In this document: piece by piece, positions 8,426 to 18,178 of the stretch
Layout: every line of letters begins with the position of its first letter
How positions within the stretch are numbered: position 1 is the first letter of the stretch
DNA from: Ferruginibacter sp.
GTDB lineage: Bacteria > Bacteroidota > Bacteroidia > Chitinophagales > Chitinophagaceae
Reading direction: 5' to 3'
DNA: 64,000 nucleotides
Assembly (NCBI GenBank): GCA_019638525.1
Contig: JAHBTO010000001.1
Coordinates: 682,001-746,000, forward strand
Notes under the pieces: generated by a model
Databases searched by the model: none
What the model was told of the DNA's origin: nothing
What the model saw: the letters and a program-made list of their open reading frames with translations, nothing else
Position numbers and translations under genes: made by a program

Positions 8426-9691
8426 TTAATTAATTTTTCTCAATGCCTTTTTCAGGGCTTCCAGCATTTCATCAATTTCTTCTTTTTTACAAGTGCCTAC
8501 ACTAAGCCTGTACCAGTTACTTTCCCTGCTTGCGCCAAAAGCGTAAAAAGGAACAATGGCAAGTTTTGCTTCATCTAAAATATACGATGTTACATCGGCT
8601 TGTGAAGCCAGCAGTTTTCCCTGGGCTGTTTTTTTACCGGCATAATCAATTTGTATGGTTAGGTAGATGGCAGCTTCGGGAGCAATGGCATCAACATTAA
8701 ACCCTTCGTTTTTCATTTGCTGAAAACCTAAAAATATTTTTTGAAGCCGTTCGTTTACCTCCAACTTAAAATTGGCGAAGTACTTTTCTAACACTTCGGT
8801 CTTTAATAAAAATTTTGAAACGGCTTTTTGTTCGGCCATAGGCGCCCAGGCGCCTACATGGCTATTAATGGCATTCATTTTTTTTAGCACAGTTTCGGGG
8901 CCCAGCGCCCAACCCACCCTAACACCTGTTGCTGCAAATGACTTACTGATACCATCAATAAAAATGGTATAGTCTTTCATTTGTGGCCTTACAGAAACAG
9001 GGTTGTAATGTACGGTATCGCCAAATGTAAGAGTCCAGTATATTTGGTCAAACATCAGGTATAATTTTTTTTCGTCACGGGCACGACTGTTGTTTTCTTC
9101 AATCACCAGGTCGCAAATAGCCGTTAGTTCATCTTTACCAAAAGTGGTACCGGTAGGGTTTAGTGGCGAGCATAACGAAAGCAGGCTGGCGCCTTTTATA
9201 TGTTCTTTAATTTGCGATGCTGTAAGCATGAAATTGTTTTCTTTCTTAGCTTCCAGCATAATATGTTCGCCTTGGGTAAAATGAACATAGTGGTTGTTGT
9301 TCCAGCTGGGTGCAGGATAAATTACTTTATCGCCTTTATCAACTATAGCCCGGTACAATGCATAAATTAGCGGCCTGCCGCCGGCGGCAATTAAAATTTC
9401 GTTGGCAGAATAATCCAGCCCCTCTCTTTTTTTTATAAATGCAGAAACAGATTCCCTTAATGCCAGTAAACCATCGGCTGGCGGGTAAGTGGTTGCTTTT
9501 TCCTTATATGCATTGATAATCTCTTCTTCAAGCTCAAGTGGGATAGGAAAGATGGCAGAGTTAAAATCACCAATTGTATAGTTATATATTTTTTCTCCCT
9601 GTTTTATTTTTTCTTTGATAATGCCCCCTAAACGAACAATTTCAGAACCCTTTAAAGTTTCGGCCAGCACACTCAGTTTTACATTACTCAT
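8426..9691 (-). CDS. Class I/II PLP-dependent aminotransferase (aspartate aminotransferase-like)
   Basis: About 421 residues. The fold-type I markers are CSPLNPTGTTF (substrate pocket), LMFDQIYW (the Asp that pairs with the PLP ring) and DGISKSFAATGVRVGW, whose Lys forms the PLP Schiff base. The open frame extends to 9739, but a -7 box at 9710-9717 lies inside that extension. The transcript should therefore begin near 9705, leaving ATG 9691 (MSNVKLSVLAETLKG) or 9697 as the start. The exact amino-donor specificity is not readable. It is monocistronic. Confidence 0.85.
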   Translation of the reverse strand: MSNVKLSVLAETLKGSEIVRLGGIIKEKIKQGEKIYNYTIGDFNSAIFPIPLELEEEIINAYKEKATTYPPADGLLALRESVSAFIKKREGLDYSANEILIAAGGRPLIYALYRAIVDKGDKVIYPAPSWNNNHYVHFTQGEHIMLEAKKENNFMLTASQIKEHIKGASLLSLCSPLNPTGTTFGKDELTAICDLVIEENNSRARDEKKLYLMFDQIYWTLTFGDTVHYNPVSVRPQMKDYTIFIDGISKSFAATGVRVGWALGPETVLKKMNAINSHVGAWAPMAEQKAVSKFLLKTEVLEKYFANFKLEVNERLQKIFLGFQQMKNEGFNVDAIAPEAAIYLTIQIDYAGKKTAQGKLLASQADVTSYILDEAKLAIVPFYAFGASRESNWYRLSVGTCKKEEIDEMLEALKKALRKIN

Positions 9692-9709
9692 AAGCATTAC
9701 ATTAATGGA

Positions 9710-9717
9710 CAAAAGTA
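9710..9717 (-). promoter_or_regulatory. -7 box TACTTTTG of the aminotransferase gene
   Basis: An exact TAnnTTTG match on the minus strand, 12 nt before ATG 9697 and 18 nt before ATG 9691. It rules against the longest possible start at 9739. Confidence 0.5.
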
Positions 9718-9744
9718 AAATTTTAAAGGGGGATGGCAAAGAAT

Positions 9745-9780
9745 AAAAAAGAGAGGGGCGATATATAACCCTCTCTTTTT
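9745..9780 (-). terminator. Rho-independent terminator after the beta-propeller gene
   Basis: AGAGAGGG and CCCTCTCT form a perfect stem with a loop of about 11 nt, flanked by A and T runs on both sides. It can act in both directions and lies 22 bp after the stop of the 9802-12960 gene. Confidence 0.8.
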
Positions 9781-9801
9781 ATGTTTAAGCAAAAGTTACC
9801 A

Positions 9802-12800
9802 TCACTCAATAAGCTTATAATCGGTAAATAATTTTATTGGAGTTGTATTTACCAGTTTTTTATAATCAAGCCATTTGCTGTTAAAAAAACTGTTTGTTTT
9901 TTGTACTGCATCATTCACTAAACCTTCTGCTTCATTTGCCATTCGTATTTCCTGTTGGTCGGGTATCTTGGTTTTACTCATCACTTCACTTTTTGCATTG
10001 TTTAATGTACTCATTACCGTTAACTGGTAAGGAGTACCATATCCCTGTTTTTCCTGTGGTTTACCAAAAATAAAATTGCGGATACTTTTTATAGAATCAG
10101 TCATAGCGCTGCCCGCTTTTCGAAGGCTGTCAAACTGTTTACCTTCTTCATTTTTTAACTGGGCTTCAATTTTTGATATAGTTTCTTCTGCATCGCTTAA
10201 CCTGTCCGTTATTTCAGTAAGGCGTACGGTACTTTTATCAAGCCTTTTTAGCAACTGCAATTTTGCATCATAAATTTGTTTGTTTGCCGGCACGTTGGGG
10301 TCTGCTTTTACATCAATCATTGTACTATCAGTATCGTCACCCAACATCATTACTAACTTATACATTCCCGGAAAAACGGGATATCCCGAAGGCTCAGGCG
10401 AATTGGGCTTTGGCTTTGGAGAACCGGGCCTGCGTACGCCTTTCATTTCGAACCCCCACGATCTGCGGGAAAAACCAGTGTCCACTTTAAACCTAAGTGT
10501 GCGTATTAATTCATTATTGCTATCGTATATTTTTACGGTGGCAGTATCGGCTTTGTGTTTTTTTGTGGCGCCGGTTTTTTCTGCAGCATTTACAAAGAAA
10601 GAATAAGAAGCACCACTACCCCGGTTATCACCTTCATACAATCCCCACTTACTCCAGTCGTAACCTGTTTCGGGCCTGTAATTAGCCATATATGCTGTTG
10701 GTGCCTTAAATACAGTTAGTTTTTTTGCAAAAGCATTTCCGTTATTGGCAGCAGCATTTCTAAAAGCTTTTATATCATCAAAAATATAAATAGCCCTGCC
10801 AAAGGTTGCAACCACTAAATCGGCTTCTCTTTCCTGTATAGCCATATCGTACGTTGATACAGAAGGATAATTATTTTTCCATTGCTGAAAATTAACGCCG
10901 TTATCAAAACTAATCCAAAGCCCATGTTCGGTACCTACAAAAATCAGGTTGGGTTCTACAGGGTCTTGTATCATACACAATGCGTAACCTTTCACTTTGT
11001 TTTCATCTATCATACGCTCCCATGTTTGTCCGTAATTTCTTGTACGGAAAATATAAGGTTTAAAATCTGACCTTCGGTAATCATTACAAACAATAAAAGC
11101 TTCGCCAGCATTATAGCGGCTGGCCCGTATTTGCGGTATCCAGCTTCCCAAAGGCATACCCGGAATTTTTTCCCTGAAATTTGTCCATGTTTTTCCGGCA
11201 TCCCTGCTCAACTGCACATTACCATCATCGGTGCCAACCCAAATAATATTTTTATCTATAGCTGATGGTTCAATACAAAGAATAGTATTATAATTTTCGG
11301 CACCGGTTATATCAATTGAAAGGCCGCCATTATTGGATTGGTCTTGCTGGGCTTTGTTATTGGTGGTAAGGTCTGGCGAAATAATATCCCATGTTAAACC
11401 TTTATTAGTGCTTTTATGAACAAACTGGCTACCAAAATAAATTGTTTTTGTATCAAAAGGGTCTTGGGCAAATGCAGCATTCCAGTTAAATCGTAAAACA
11501 GTTTTTAAATCGGGTGGCGGCGGTTGAATACCCATTTGCTCGCCGGTAACTACGTTTTGTTTTTGAAGTACACCTTCCTGGCTCATAGAGTAAACCCAAT
11601 CATTGTCATCGGGGTCGGGAGAGGTTTCAAACCCATCGCCGCTGCCAACATTGGCCCAATAATAATTTCTTATGCCTCCACCGTAACGCCAAATATAAGC
11701 AGGCCCGTGCCAGCAACCGTTATCCTGCATGCCTCCCATTACATTGTATGGAATTTTATTATCAACAGCTATGTGGTAGAATTGGCCAACAGGAATACGT
11801 TCATTAAAATTCCAGTTACGGCCACGGTCCCTGCTGATGCCTATGCCGCCATCATTACCATCCAGTATAAAATTAGGGTCAAGCGGGTTTATCCAAAATG
11901 CATGATGATCGGGATGAATACCGCTATATGGAATTACGGTTGAAAAAGTTTTTCCTCCATCTTCGCTCATGGAGATGATTTGATTAATATTATACAAACG
12001 ATTTTCATTTTTAGGATCTACTCTTATATCCTGGAAATAAAATGCCCGGTTTGTAACATCTTTTTTATTACTGTTTACCAACTCCCAACTAAAGCCTCCG
12101 TCATCCGATTTGTATAAACCGTTTTTTGTTGCTTCAATTAAAGCATACACCCTTGTTGGTTCATTGTACGAAATGGTTAACCCTATCCTTCCCAGGTTGC
12201 CGCCGGGGATACCATCATCTTTACCAAGCTTCTTCCAGTTTTTTCCTCCATCTACGGTAATAAACAAACCACTTCCTTTGCCACCACTGTAAAAACTATA
12301 GGGTGTGCGCTGATGTTGCCACATGGCTGCAATCAATTTATTTGGATTGGTGGGATCCATTACCAGGTCGCCACAGCCGCTGCTATCGTTGGTATGTAAA
12401 ATTAATTTCCAGGTGTCGCCACCATCGGTGGTTTTATATACGCCACGTTCGGGATGAATACCAAAAGGATTGCCAATAGCCGCTACATACACCGTGTTAG
12501 GATTGGCGGGGTCTATGATGATGCGATGTATATTTTTTGTTTTCTCAAGCCCCAGCATTTTCCATGTTTTTCCTCCATCCATTGTTTTATATATGCCTTC
12601 GCCAATACTTACCGAGTTACGGGGATTACCTTCGCCGGTTCCTACCCAAACAACAGAAGGGTTGCTTTGCTGTATGGCAACAGCACCTATATTCTGCGTT
12701 GGTTGCTCATCAAAAACGGGGGTCCAGTTACTGCCACAGTTTTCGGTTTTCCATACGCCGCCAGATGCTGTGCCCAGGTAAATTAAATTGGGATTTGTGT

Positions 12801-12960
12801 ACAATGCATCTATCGCTGTTACACGGCCGCTCATTCCGGCCGGGCCAATACTGCGTGGTTTTAAATTTTTAAACTGCTCGAGCGAAATTTTTTGAGCATC
12901 GATGTTATTACAAACTGAAATAAAAAAAAGGCTGAGGATAAAAGGAATTAATAGCTTCAT
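9802..12960 (-). CDS. Secreted VPS10/BNR beta-propeller protein (sortilin-like repeats), 1052 residues
   Basis: The signal peptide MKLLIPFILSLFFISVCNNIDA is followed by tandem propeller blades, each with a BNR/Asp-box such as GVWKTENCGSNWTPV, IYKTMDGGKTWKM, VYKTTDGGDTWKL, LFITVDGGKNWKKL, LYKSDDGGFSWEL and QLSRDAGKTWTNF. Repeats fill roughly residues 25-740. The C-terminal 300 residues (after TVFKAPTAY) hold a beta-sandwich-like part and a charged helical segment (LLKRLDKSTVRLTEITDRLSD). Such proteins are common in Bacteroidota and usually annotated as glycosyl-hydrolase-like or VPS10; no enzyme active site is evident. No T9SS sorting domain is visible. Probably periplasmic or surface exposed. 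Confidence 0.8.
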   Translation of the reverse strand: MKLLIPFILSLFFISVCNNIDAQKISLEQFKNLKPRSIGPAGMSGRVTAIDALYTNPNLIYLGTASGGVWKTENCGSNWTPVFDEQPTQNIGAVAIQQSNPSVVWVGTGEGNPRNSVSIGEGIYKTMDGGKTWKMLGLEKTKNIHRIIIDPANPNTVYVAAIGNPFGIHPERGVYKTTDGGDTWKLILHTNDSSGCGDLVMDPTNPNKLIAAMWQHQRTPYSFYSGGKGSGLFITVDGGKNWKKLGKDDGIPGGNLGRIGLTISYNEPTRVYALIEATKNGLYKSDDGGFSWELVNSNKKDVTNRAFYFQDIRVDPKNENRLYNINQIISMSEDGGKTFSTVIPYSGIHPDHHAFWINPLDPNFILDGNDGGIGISRDRGRNWNFNERIPVGQFYHIAVDNKIPYNVMGGMQDNGCWHGPAYIWRYGGGIRNYYWANVGSGDGFETSPDPDDNDWVYSMSQEGVLQKQNVVTGEQMGIQPPPPDLKTVLRFNWNAAFAQDPFDTKTIYFGSQFVHKSTNKGLTWDIISPDLTTNNKAQQDQSNNGGLSIDITGAENYNTILCIEPSAIDKNIIWVGTDDGNVQLSRDAGKTWTNFREKIPGMPLGSWIPQIRASRYNAGEAFIVCNDYRRSDFKPYIFRTRNYGQTWERMIDENKVKGYALCMIQDPVEPNLIFVGTEHGLWISFDNGVNFQQWKNNYPSVSTYDMAIQEREADLVVATFGRAIYIFDDIKAFRNAAANNGNAFAKKLTVFKAPTAYMANYRPETGYDWSKWGLYEGDNRGSGASYSFFVNAAEKTGATKKHKADTATVKIYDSNNELIRTLRFKVDTGFSRRSWGFEMKGVRRPGSPKPKPNSPEPSGYPVFPGMYKLVMMLGDDTDSTMIDVKADPNVPANKQIYDAKLQLLKRLDKSTVRLTEITDRLSDAEETISKIEAQLKNEEGKQFDSLRKAGSAMTDSIKSIRNFIFGKPQEKQGYGTPYQLTVMSTLNNAKSEVMSKTKIPDQQEIRMANEAEGLVNDAVQKTNSFFNSKWLDYKKLVNTTPIKLFTDYKLIE

Positions 12961-12987
12961 TGTTTTTGTTTATGAACAATGAAGATG

Positions 12988-13030
12988 CAAAAAAATCGCC
13001 GTGAATACAAATGAAAAGTATGAACGGCGA
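12988..13030 (-). terminator. Rho-independent terminator after msrB
   Basis: The minus strand reads TCGCCGT, a second short TAC/GTA pairing, then ACGGCGA and a run of seven T. It separates msrB (stop at 13048) from the following propeller gene (ATG at 12960), so the two are separate transcription units. Confidence 0.8.
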
Positions 13031-13047
13031 TATTAAATTGGGTATAT

Positions 13048-13605
13048 TTATTTACCTTTTGAGTTGAAATTTTTTTCTACCTCCTTTGCTTTTTCAAAAT
13101 CAAGGATAACCGAATTTATACAATAACGCAAACCGGTAGGTGGTGGCCCGTCGTCAAAAACATGGCCCAGGTGAGCCTTGCATTTACCACACATTACTTC
13201 GGTGCGCTGCATGCCATGGCTGTTATCCGGAGCATAAATAATACTTCCTTTGCTGATGGGTTCAAAAAAACTTGGCCAGCCGCACGAACTTTCAAATTTG
13301 CCATTGCTGCTAAATAATGGGTTGCCGCATGCGGCACAGTAGTAAGTACCACCCTCTTTACTGTTCCAGTATTTTCCGGTAAAAGCCATTTCGGTACCTT
13401 TTTCACGGGCAATATGGTAAACATCTGCCGGAAGTATTTTTTTCCATTCGGCATTGCTAAGTTCTACCTTGTTGCTGTCTGTTTTGGAAAATACAGGGTT
13501 ATCTTTTTTTAAACTGTCCATATTTGTTGTTTTATTTACCTGTGCATTGGTACAGGCCGATATTAATAAAGATGCCAGGATGATGGTGTACAGTGAGTGT
13601 TTCAT
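13048..13605 (-). CDS. msrB: Peptide methionine (R)-S-oxide reductase MsrB, lipoprotein form
   Basis: About 185 residues from ATG 13605. The signal peptide MKHSLYTIILASLLISAC carries a lipobox, so the enzyme is probably membrane anchored on the periplasmic side. The MsrB core follows: YYCAACGNPLF and VMCGKCKAHLGH provide the two CxxC zinc sites, CGWPSF is the substrate loop, and RYCINS carries the catalytic Cys. It repairs the R-epimer of oxidised methionine in proteins. A 13-residue longer start (13644) exists but would bury the signal peptide. It is divergent from adk and followed by a strong terminator. A second, unrelated methionine sulfoxide reductase is at 35203-35676. Confidence 0.93.
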   Translation of the reverse strand: MKHSLYTIILASLLISACTNAQVNKTTNMDSLKKDNPVFSKTDSNKVELSNAEWKKILPADVYHIAREKGTEMAFTGKYWNSKEGGTYYCAACGNPLFSSNGKFESSCGWPSFFEPISKGSIIYAPDNSHGMQRTEVMCGKCKAHLGHVFDDGPPPTGLRYCINSVILDFEKAKEVEKNFNSKGK

Positions 13606-13717
13606 GTTATAAAAACAAATTTCGTGATAAATAGTTTTTTTCATCTACGAAAAACAGCATTTTATGGATTTTAAACAGATAGCCCTTGTTGTTAATGAAT
13701 AATTAAAATACGAATGT

Positions 13718-13725
13718 TATATTTG
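13718..13725 (+). promoter_or_regulatory. -7 box TATATTTG of adk
   Basis: An exact TAnnTTTG match 25 nt before the adk ATG. No convincing -33 TTG at the usual spacing was found. Confidence 0.45.
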
Positions 13726-13750
13726 CTTACTTCATAAGGATACTAACTAT

Positions 13751-14329
13751 ATGTTTAATTTAATATTATTTGGCCCGCCGGGTAGTGGCAAAGGAACACA
13801 AAGCGAAAAGCTGATATCCAGGTATGGCCTTAAACACCTAAGCACCGGCGATTTGCTGCGCCACGAGATAAGCCACCAAACAGATTTGGGCAGAGAAGCA
13901 CAAAATTTTATGGATAAAGGGCAACTGGTACCCGACGAAGTGGTGATTGGAATGATAAGCTCGGCGCTTGATGAAAACCCGGAAGCAAAAGGTTTTTTGT
14001 TTGATGGTTTTCCTCGTACACAGGAGCAGGCAATTGCACTTGATAAATTATTAAAACTAAAAAAAGCACCCATTGCTGTAATGCTGGCACTTGATGTAAG
14101 CGAAGAAGAACTGATTAAACGGTTATTGAAAAGGGGCGAAACAAGCGGCCGCAGCGATGATGATAACGAACAAGTAATTAGGGCCCGGATAAATGAATAT
14201 CGCAATAAGACTGCAGTGGTAGCAGATCATTATAAAAAGTTTGATAAAGTAGTAATGGTTAAAGGCGAAGGAACCATTGAGGAGATTTTTGAGCGCCTTT
14301 GTAATGAGATTGATAAAAGGGATAAATAA
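13751..14329 (+). CDS. adk: Adenylate kinase
   Basis: 192 residues, the short form without the zinc/LID insertion, common in Bacteroidota. The P-loop is GPPGSGKGTQ at the N terminus. The AMP-binding region reads HLSTGDLLR, FDGFPRTQEQA is the conserved core, and LLKRGETSGRSDDD is the shortened LID. It interconverts 2 ADP with ATP and AMP in the cytosol. It is monocistronic, with its own -7 box upstream and a hairpin downstream. Confidence 0.95.
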   Translation: MFNLILFGPPGSGKGTQSEKLISRYGLKHLSTGDLLRHEISHQTDLGREAQNFMDKGQLVPDEVVIGMISSALDENPEAKGFLFDGFPRTQEQAIALDKLLKLKKAPIAVMLALDVSEEELIKRLLKRGETSGRSDDDNEQVIRARINEYRNKTAVVADHYKKFDKVVMVKGEGTIEEIFERLCNEIDKRDK

Positions 14330-14348
14330 AAAATTTACTTTTAATAAC

Positions 14349-14374
14349 AAGCATCCTGGAAAGGATGTTTTTTG
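14349..14374 (+). terminator. Probable terminator of adk
   Basis: CATCC, a 6-nt loop TGGAAA, GGATG, extended by A-T pairs into TTTTTTG. It lies about 20 nt after the adk stop. The stem is short, so strength is uncertain. Confidence 0.5.
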
Positions 14375-14428
14375 TTTTTAAAAACCAGGTAATTTAAACA
14401 GGAATAAAAATAAATTTACATTGCTGCT

Positions 14429-14896
14429 ATGGATGAAATAAAATTAAATTTTATAACAAAAGAATGCCTTGCCCTGTTTAAAAAAATAAAAGGAGATGCT
14501 ACAGGCAACTGGGGCAAAATGAACGGCCAGCAAATGGTTGAACATGTGGCAGGATTTTTTTATGTATCATCGGGTAAAATAAAATTTCCATTGGCTATTC
14601 CCCAAGAACACTTGCCCAAATACAAAGAGTTTTTACTTAGCGATAAAGAATTCAGAGAAAATACCAAGGCCCCGCTAAGCGTAATAGGCGAAGAGCCTTT
14701 GCCCTTAAGATTTGCTTCGATGGACGAAGCCATTAACAACCTTAATAAATCAATAGCGGCTTTTGAAAACCATTTTGCCAATAACAAAGATGAAAAAACA
14801 TTACATCCTGTTTTTGGAGAATTAAATTTTGAAGAATGGGTGCTGCTGCATTATAAACATGTGAGGCACCATCTGAAACAGTTTGGCATGGTTTAA
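14429..14896 (+). CDS. DinB-like (DUF1569-type) four-helix protein
   Basis: 155 residues with the spaced histidines of DinB-like metal-binding four-helix bundles: QMVEHVAGFF near residue 37, HPVFGELNFEEW near residue 126, then LLHYKHVRHHLKQF close to the C terminus. Members often act as thiol-dependent transferases or have no known role. It is a single gene between adk and paaZ, each separated by a hairpin. The assignment rests on motif spacing only. Confidence 0.6.
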   Translation: MDEIKLNFITKECLALFKKIKGDATGNWGKMNGQQMVEHVAGFFYVSSGKIKFPLAIPQEHLPKYKEFLLSDKEFRENTKAPLSVIGEEPLPLRFASMDEAINNLNKSIAAFENHFANNKDEKTLHPVFGELNFEEWVLLHYKHVRHHLKQFGMV

Positions 14897-14902
14897 TTTA
14901 TT

Positions 14903-14932
14903 AAAAGGGGCAAATTGCCTCTTTTCTTTTTA
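14903..14932 (+). terminator. Rho-independent terminator of the DinB-like gene
   Basis: AAAAGGGGC, loop AAATT, GCCTCTTTT (one G-T pair), then more T. It begins 7 nt after the stop codon. Confidence 0.7.
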
Positions 14933-14964
14933 AGTTAACTTAGCATATTAAATTTTACGATTGC

Positions 14965-17043
14965 ATGAAGCTGGAAAACTATATAACAGGAAAATGGATT
15001 ACAGGTGATGGCGAAGGGCAGCAACTTTATAATGCTGTAACCGGCGAAACCATTTGCTATGCCACAACAAAGGGGTTTAACTTTAAAGATATTCTTGATT
15101 ATGGAAGAAAAGTTGGAAACCCTGCACTACGCAAAATGACTTTTCACGAACGGGGCAACATGTTGAAGGCATTAGCGCTACATTTAAGAACACACTTAGA
15201 TAAATTTTATACCATCAGTTACAAAACGGGTGCCACAAAAGCCGATAGCTGGGTAGATATAGAAGGCGGCATTGGAAACTTATTTGCCAACGCATCGCTG
15301 CGGCGAAAATTGCCCAACACCAGTTTTGCTATTGATGGCGACAGCCACAACTTAAGTGTGAACAACAGTTTTATGGGCACACATATTTTGGTACCTAAAA
15401 ATGGTATTGCTGTTCATATCAATGCATTTAATTTCCCGGTATGGGGTATGCTTGAAAAAATTGCCGTAAACCTTTTAGCCGGAATGCCCTGCATTGTAAA
15501 ACCGGCTACGGTTACCAGTTACCTTACCGAAGCGGTTGTTAAGGAAATTATTGCCAGCAAAATATTACCCGAAGGGGCTTTGCAATTAGTGTGTGGCAGC
15601 GCAGGCGATATGCTCAATCATGTTACATCGCAGGATGTGGTAACATTTACCGGTTCGGCATCTACGGGCCTTTTACTTAAATCAAACCCAAACATACTGA
15701 AAGAGAATGTGCCTTTTAATATGGAAGCAGATTCGCTTAATTGTATTGTACTTGGCCAGGATGTAACTGCAGTAATGCCCGAATGGGATATTTTTATAAA
15801 AGAAGTACGAAAAGAAATGACATTGAAAGCCGGGCAGCGCTGTACCGGTATACGAAGAATATTTGTGCCCGAAAATAAAATGGAAGATGTGTGGAAAAGC
15901 ATTGCCGTTTCACTATCGCAAACCAAAATAGGCAACCCCCTGAATACAACTGTACGCATGGGTTCGCTTGCCGGGCAAACACAGCGCAACGAAGTAAAAG
16001 AGCAGGTACAAAAATTACTGGCATCATCACAAATTATTTATGGTAGTTTGGATAGTGTGGACGTAGTTGATGCAGATGCAAACACAGGTGCATTTATGAG
16101 CCCCGTTTTACTCATGAATGAAAAGCCATTTGAAACAAAAGAAGTGCATGAAGTAGAAGCCTTTGGCCCTGTAAGCACTATTATGCCATACCAAACAGCA
16201 GATGATGCCATTGCCTTAAGTAAATTAGGTAAGGGAAGCCTATGCTCAACAATTGTTACAGCTAATTATAAAACAGCACAACATTATGTGGTTAATGCTG
16301 CATCGCATCATGGCCGCATATTGATATTGAATAACGAATGTGCAAAAGAAAGTACCGGGCACGGCTCACCGTTGCCGTTACTAGTACATGGCGGGCCGGG
16401 CCGGGCTGGCGGAGGAGAAGAAATGGGTGGCCTGCGTGGAGTTAAACATTACCTGCAGCGTACAGCCATACAGGGTTCGCCAACAACTATTACTGCTGTT
16501 ACAGAAGTTTACCAGCAATATGCCATCGGTAAAAACCCGGGCAAACATCCTTTTAAAAAATATTTTGAAGAACTTGAAATTGGCGACCAAATTATTACAT
16601 CAAAAAGAATTATTACAGCCGATGACATTGATAAGTTTGCCGATTTAAGCGGTGATCATTTTTATGCACATATAAAAACCACCGATTTTGAAGGCACTAT
16701 GTTTGAACAACAGGTGGCACACGGTTATTTTATTATGAGCCTGGCTGCAGGTTTGTTTGTTGATAGCTACGAAAAAAACCCGGTGCTGTTGAATTACGGT
16801 ATTGATGAATTACGTTTTACAAAACCTGTTTATCCCGGCGCAGAACTATACGTTCGCTTTACCTGTAAAGAAAAACTGCAAAACGATAAACGTGTTATAG
16901 AAAAACCCGAAGACTTTAAACAGGGCGATGATATTGATAAAGGAATTGTGAAATGGCTGGTAGAAATTATTGATGATAATGACGAGATTACCGGAGTGGC
17001 AACCATATTAACAATGGTAGCAAAAAAGAATAAGCAGGCATAA
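14965..17043 (+). CDS. paaZ: Bifunctional aldehyde dehydrogenase / oxepin-CoA hydrolase PaaZ
   Basis: 692 residues with two domains. Residues 1-520 are an aldehyde dehydrogenase with catalytic Cys293 (GQRCTGIRR) and general-base Glu254 (NMEADSLN). Residues 540-690 are a MaoC-like (R)-hydratase hot-dog domain with LSGDHFYAH. In the phenylacetyl-CoA catabolon, the hydratase opens the oxepin-CoA ring and the dehydrogenase oxidises the resulting semialdehyde. The full fusion length matches known PaaZ. The paaABCDE oxygenase genes are not in this window; only an enoyl-CoA hydratase about 1.1 kb downstream could be related. The last codons form one arm of a terminator hairpin serving the convergent esterase gene. 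Confidence 0.92.
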   Translation: MKLENYITGKWITGDGEGQQLYNAVTGETICYATTKGFNFKDILDYGRKVGNPALRKMTFHERGNMLKALALHLRTHLDKFYTISYKTGATKADSWVDIEGGIGNLFANASLRRKLPNTSFAIDGDSHNLSVNNSFMGTHILVPKNGIAVHINAFNFPVWGMLEKIAVNLLAGMPCIVKPATVTSYLTEAVVKEIIASKILPEGALQLVCGSAGDMLNHVTSQDVVTFTGSASTGLLLKSNPNILKENVPFNMEADSLNCIVLGQDVTAVMPEWDIFIKEVRKEMTLKAGQRCTGIRRIFVPENKMEDVWKSIAVSLSQTKIGNPLNTTVRMGSLAGQTQRNEVKEQVQKLLASSQIIYGSLDSVDVVDADANTGAFMSPVLLMNEKPFETKEVHEVEAFGPVSTIMPYQTADDAIALSKLGKGSLCSTIVTANYKTAQHYVVNAASHHGRILILNNECAKESTGHGSPLPLLVHGGPGRAGGGEEMGGLRGVKHYLQRTAIQGSPTTITAVTEVYQQYAIGKNPGKHPFKKYFEELEIGDQIITSKRIITADDIDKFADLSGDHFYAHIKTTDFEGTMFEQQVAHGYFIMSLAAGLFVDSYEKNPVLLNYGIDELRFTKPVYPGAELYVRFTCKEKLQNDKRVIEKPEDFKQGDDIDKGIVKWLVEIIDDNDEITGVATILTMVAKKNKQA

Positions 17044-17058
17044 AATATCCTGCTTATT
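17021..17058 (-). terminator. Terminator of the esterase gene, embedded in the paaZ 3' end
   Basis: On the minus strand AATAAGCAGG and CCTGCTTATT form a perfect 10-bp stem followed by CTTTTTTG. One arm and the T run overlap the last codons of paaZ on the other strand. Confidence 0.7.
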
Positions 17059-17071
17059 CGCAGTTTATATT

Positions 17072-18028
17072 TTATTGCAAATATTGCTGAAAAAAAGCCA
17101 CTGTTTTATTTGCACAATCATTTTGATTAGTTGGATTAAATCCATGACCATCTAAAAAATACTCATGATACTGGTGAGGTACAGCAAGTGTATTTAATTT
17201 TGCATTAAGCGCCTGGCTTTGATAAAGTGGTACCAGTAAATCCAGGGTACCATGAAAAATGATGGTTGGTTTAGACTGGGCGTTTACACGAACAATTGGG
17301 CTAACCGATTCATAAAGCGGGGTTGTAGCCGTTGTCCAGGGGCTGCCGGTGTATATTGTTAATACATCACCAACCGATTGCCCTAAAAATATATTATATG
17401 TATTATACCAGCTCCAGTCATTTATTTGCGCCGGGCCATACATATCCGAAACAGCCCTTACATAATTATTGGTATTAAAAGCGTAAGTGTATAATAAAGC
17501 CAGGTGCCCACCTGCACTTTCGCCAATCATAGCCATTGTATCAGAAATAGCAAAAGCGGTTTTATTATTTGCCATAAAATTTACAGCAGCAATAATATCA
17601 TTCATTATCTCGGTATGATGAATATTGGCTGCATTACTTGCCAGGCGATAATTGATATTAGCAATGGCAACGCCGGGCCATTTAGCTCTCAACAGGTTTT
17701 TCATATAATTGTAATCGTTTTTATCGCCGCCATACCAGGCGCCACCATGTATCATCACAATCAACTTAGTGCTGCTGTTGCGCCCTGCGGGCAAATAAAT
17801 ATCCATCTTTTGTTTGGTATCGGTACCATAAGAGGTGTCTAAAATAATCCGTTCAGAAAGATTACCGTTACCTCCACCACCACCAGTGCCGCCGCCGCCG
17901 GTACCTCCACCGCCTCCCGGATTTTCTTTAGTGCATGAACTTATTAAAAAGACAAACACAAACAGTAAGGCAGATACCAAATAGCGCCTATCATTTGTTG
18001 GGTGTAAAGCCAGGTTAATGATTTTCAT
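17072..18028 (-). CDS. Alpha/beta-hydrolase lipoprotein (carboxylesterase type, BD-FAE-like)
   Basis: 318 residues. The signal peptide ends LISSCTKENPGG, giving a lipid-anchored Cys. A flexible Gly/Thr-rich linker follows (residues about 37-56, nearly all Gly). The hydrolase domain has HGGAWYGG (oxyanion loop), the nucleophile motif GESAGGH, a likely acid in GTLDLLVP and a late His in YFLDGHGF. It should act on ester substrates in the periplasm or at the cell surface; the natural substrate is unknown. It is divergent from the enoyl-CoA hydratase and convergent with paaZ. Confidence 0.82.
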   Translation of the reverse strand: MKIINLALHPTNDRRYLVSALLFVFVFLISSCTKENPGGGGGTGGGGTGGGGGNGNLSERIILDTSYGTDTKQKMDIYLPAGRNSSTKLIVMIHGGAWYGGDKNDYNYMKNLLRAKWPGVAIANINYRLASNAANIHHTEIMNDIIAAVNFMANNKTAFAISDTMAMIGESAGGHLALLYTYAFNTNNYVRAVSDMYGPAQINDWSWYNTYNIFLGQSVGDVLTIYTGSPWTTATTPLYESVSPIVRVNAQSKPTIIFHGTLDLLVPLYQSQALNAKLNTLAVPHQYHEYFLDGHGFNPTNQNDCANKTVAFFQQYLQ

Positions 18029-18178
18029 TATTTTTTATTTTAGATATACCAAATATCGGGCTAAAAATTAAAAATACATGTTAATAAAAACATATACGCA
18101 GGTATCTACAATATTACTTTAAGTAATATTTTAAACCCGAATGAACCTATATTTAGTATTTTTAAAAAAAATTATATC

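Noticed and set aside
11524..11943. 139-residue plus-strand frame inside the beta-propeller gene
   Set aside because: Shadow of the repeat-rich minus-strand gene, without start context or recognisable motif.
17880..17925. Tandem repeat or recombination site in the esterase gene
   Set aside because: It is only a Gly-rich linker encoded by GGX codons after a lipoprotein signal peptide.
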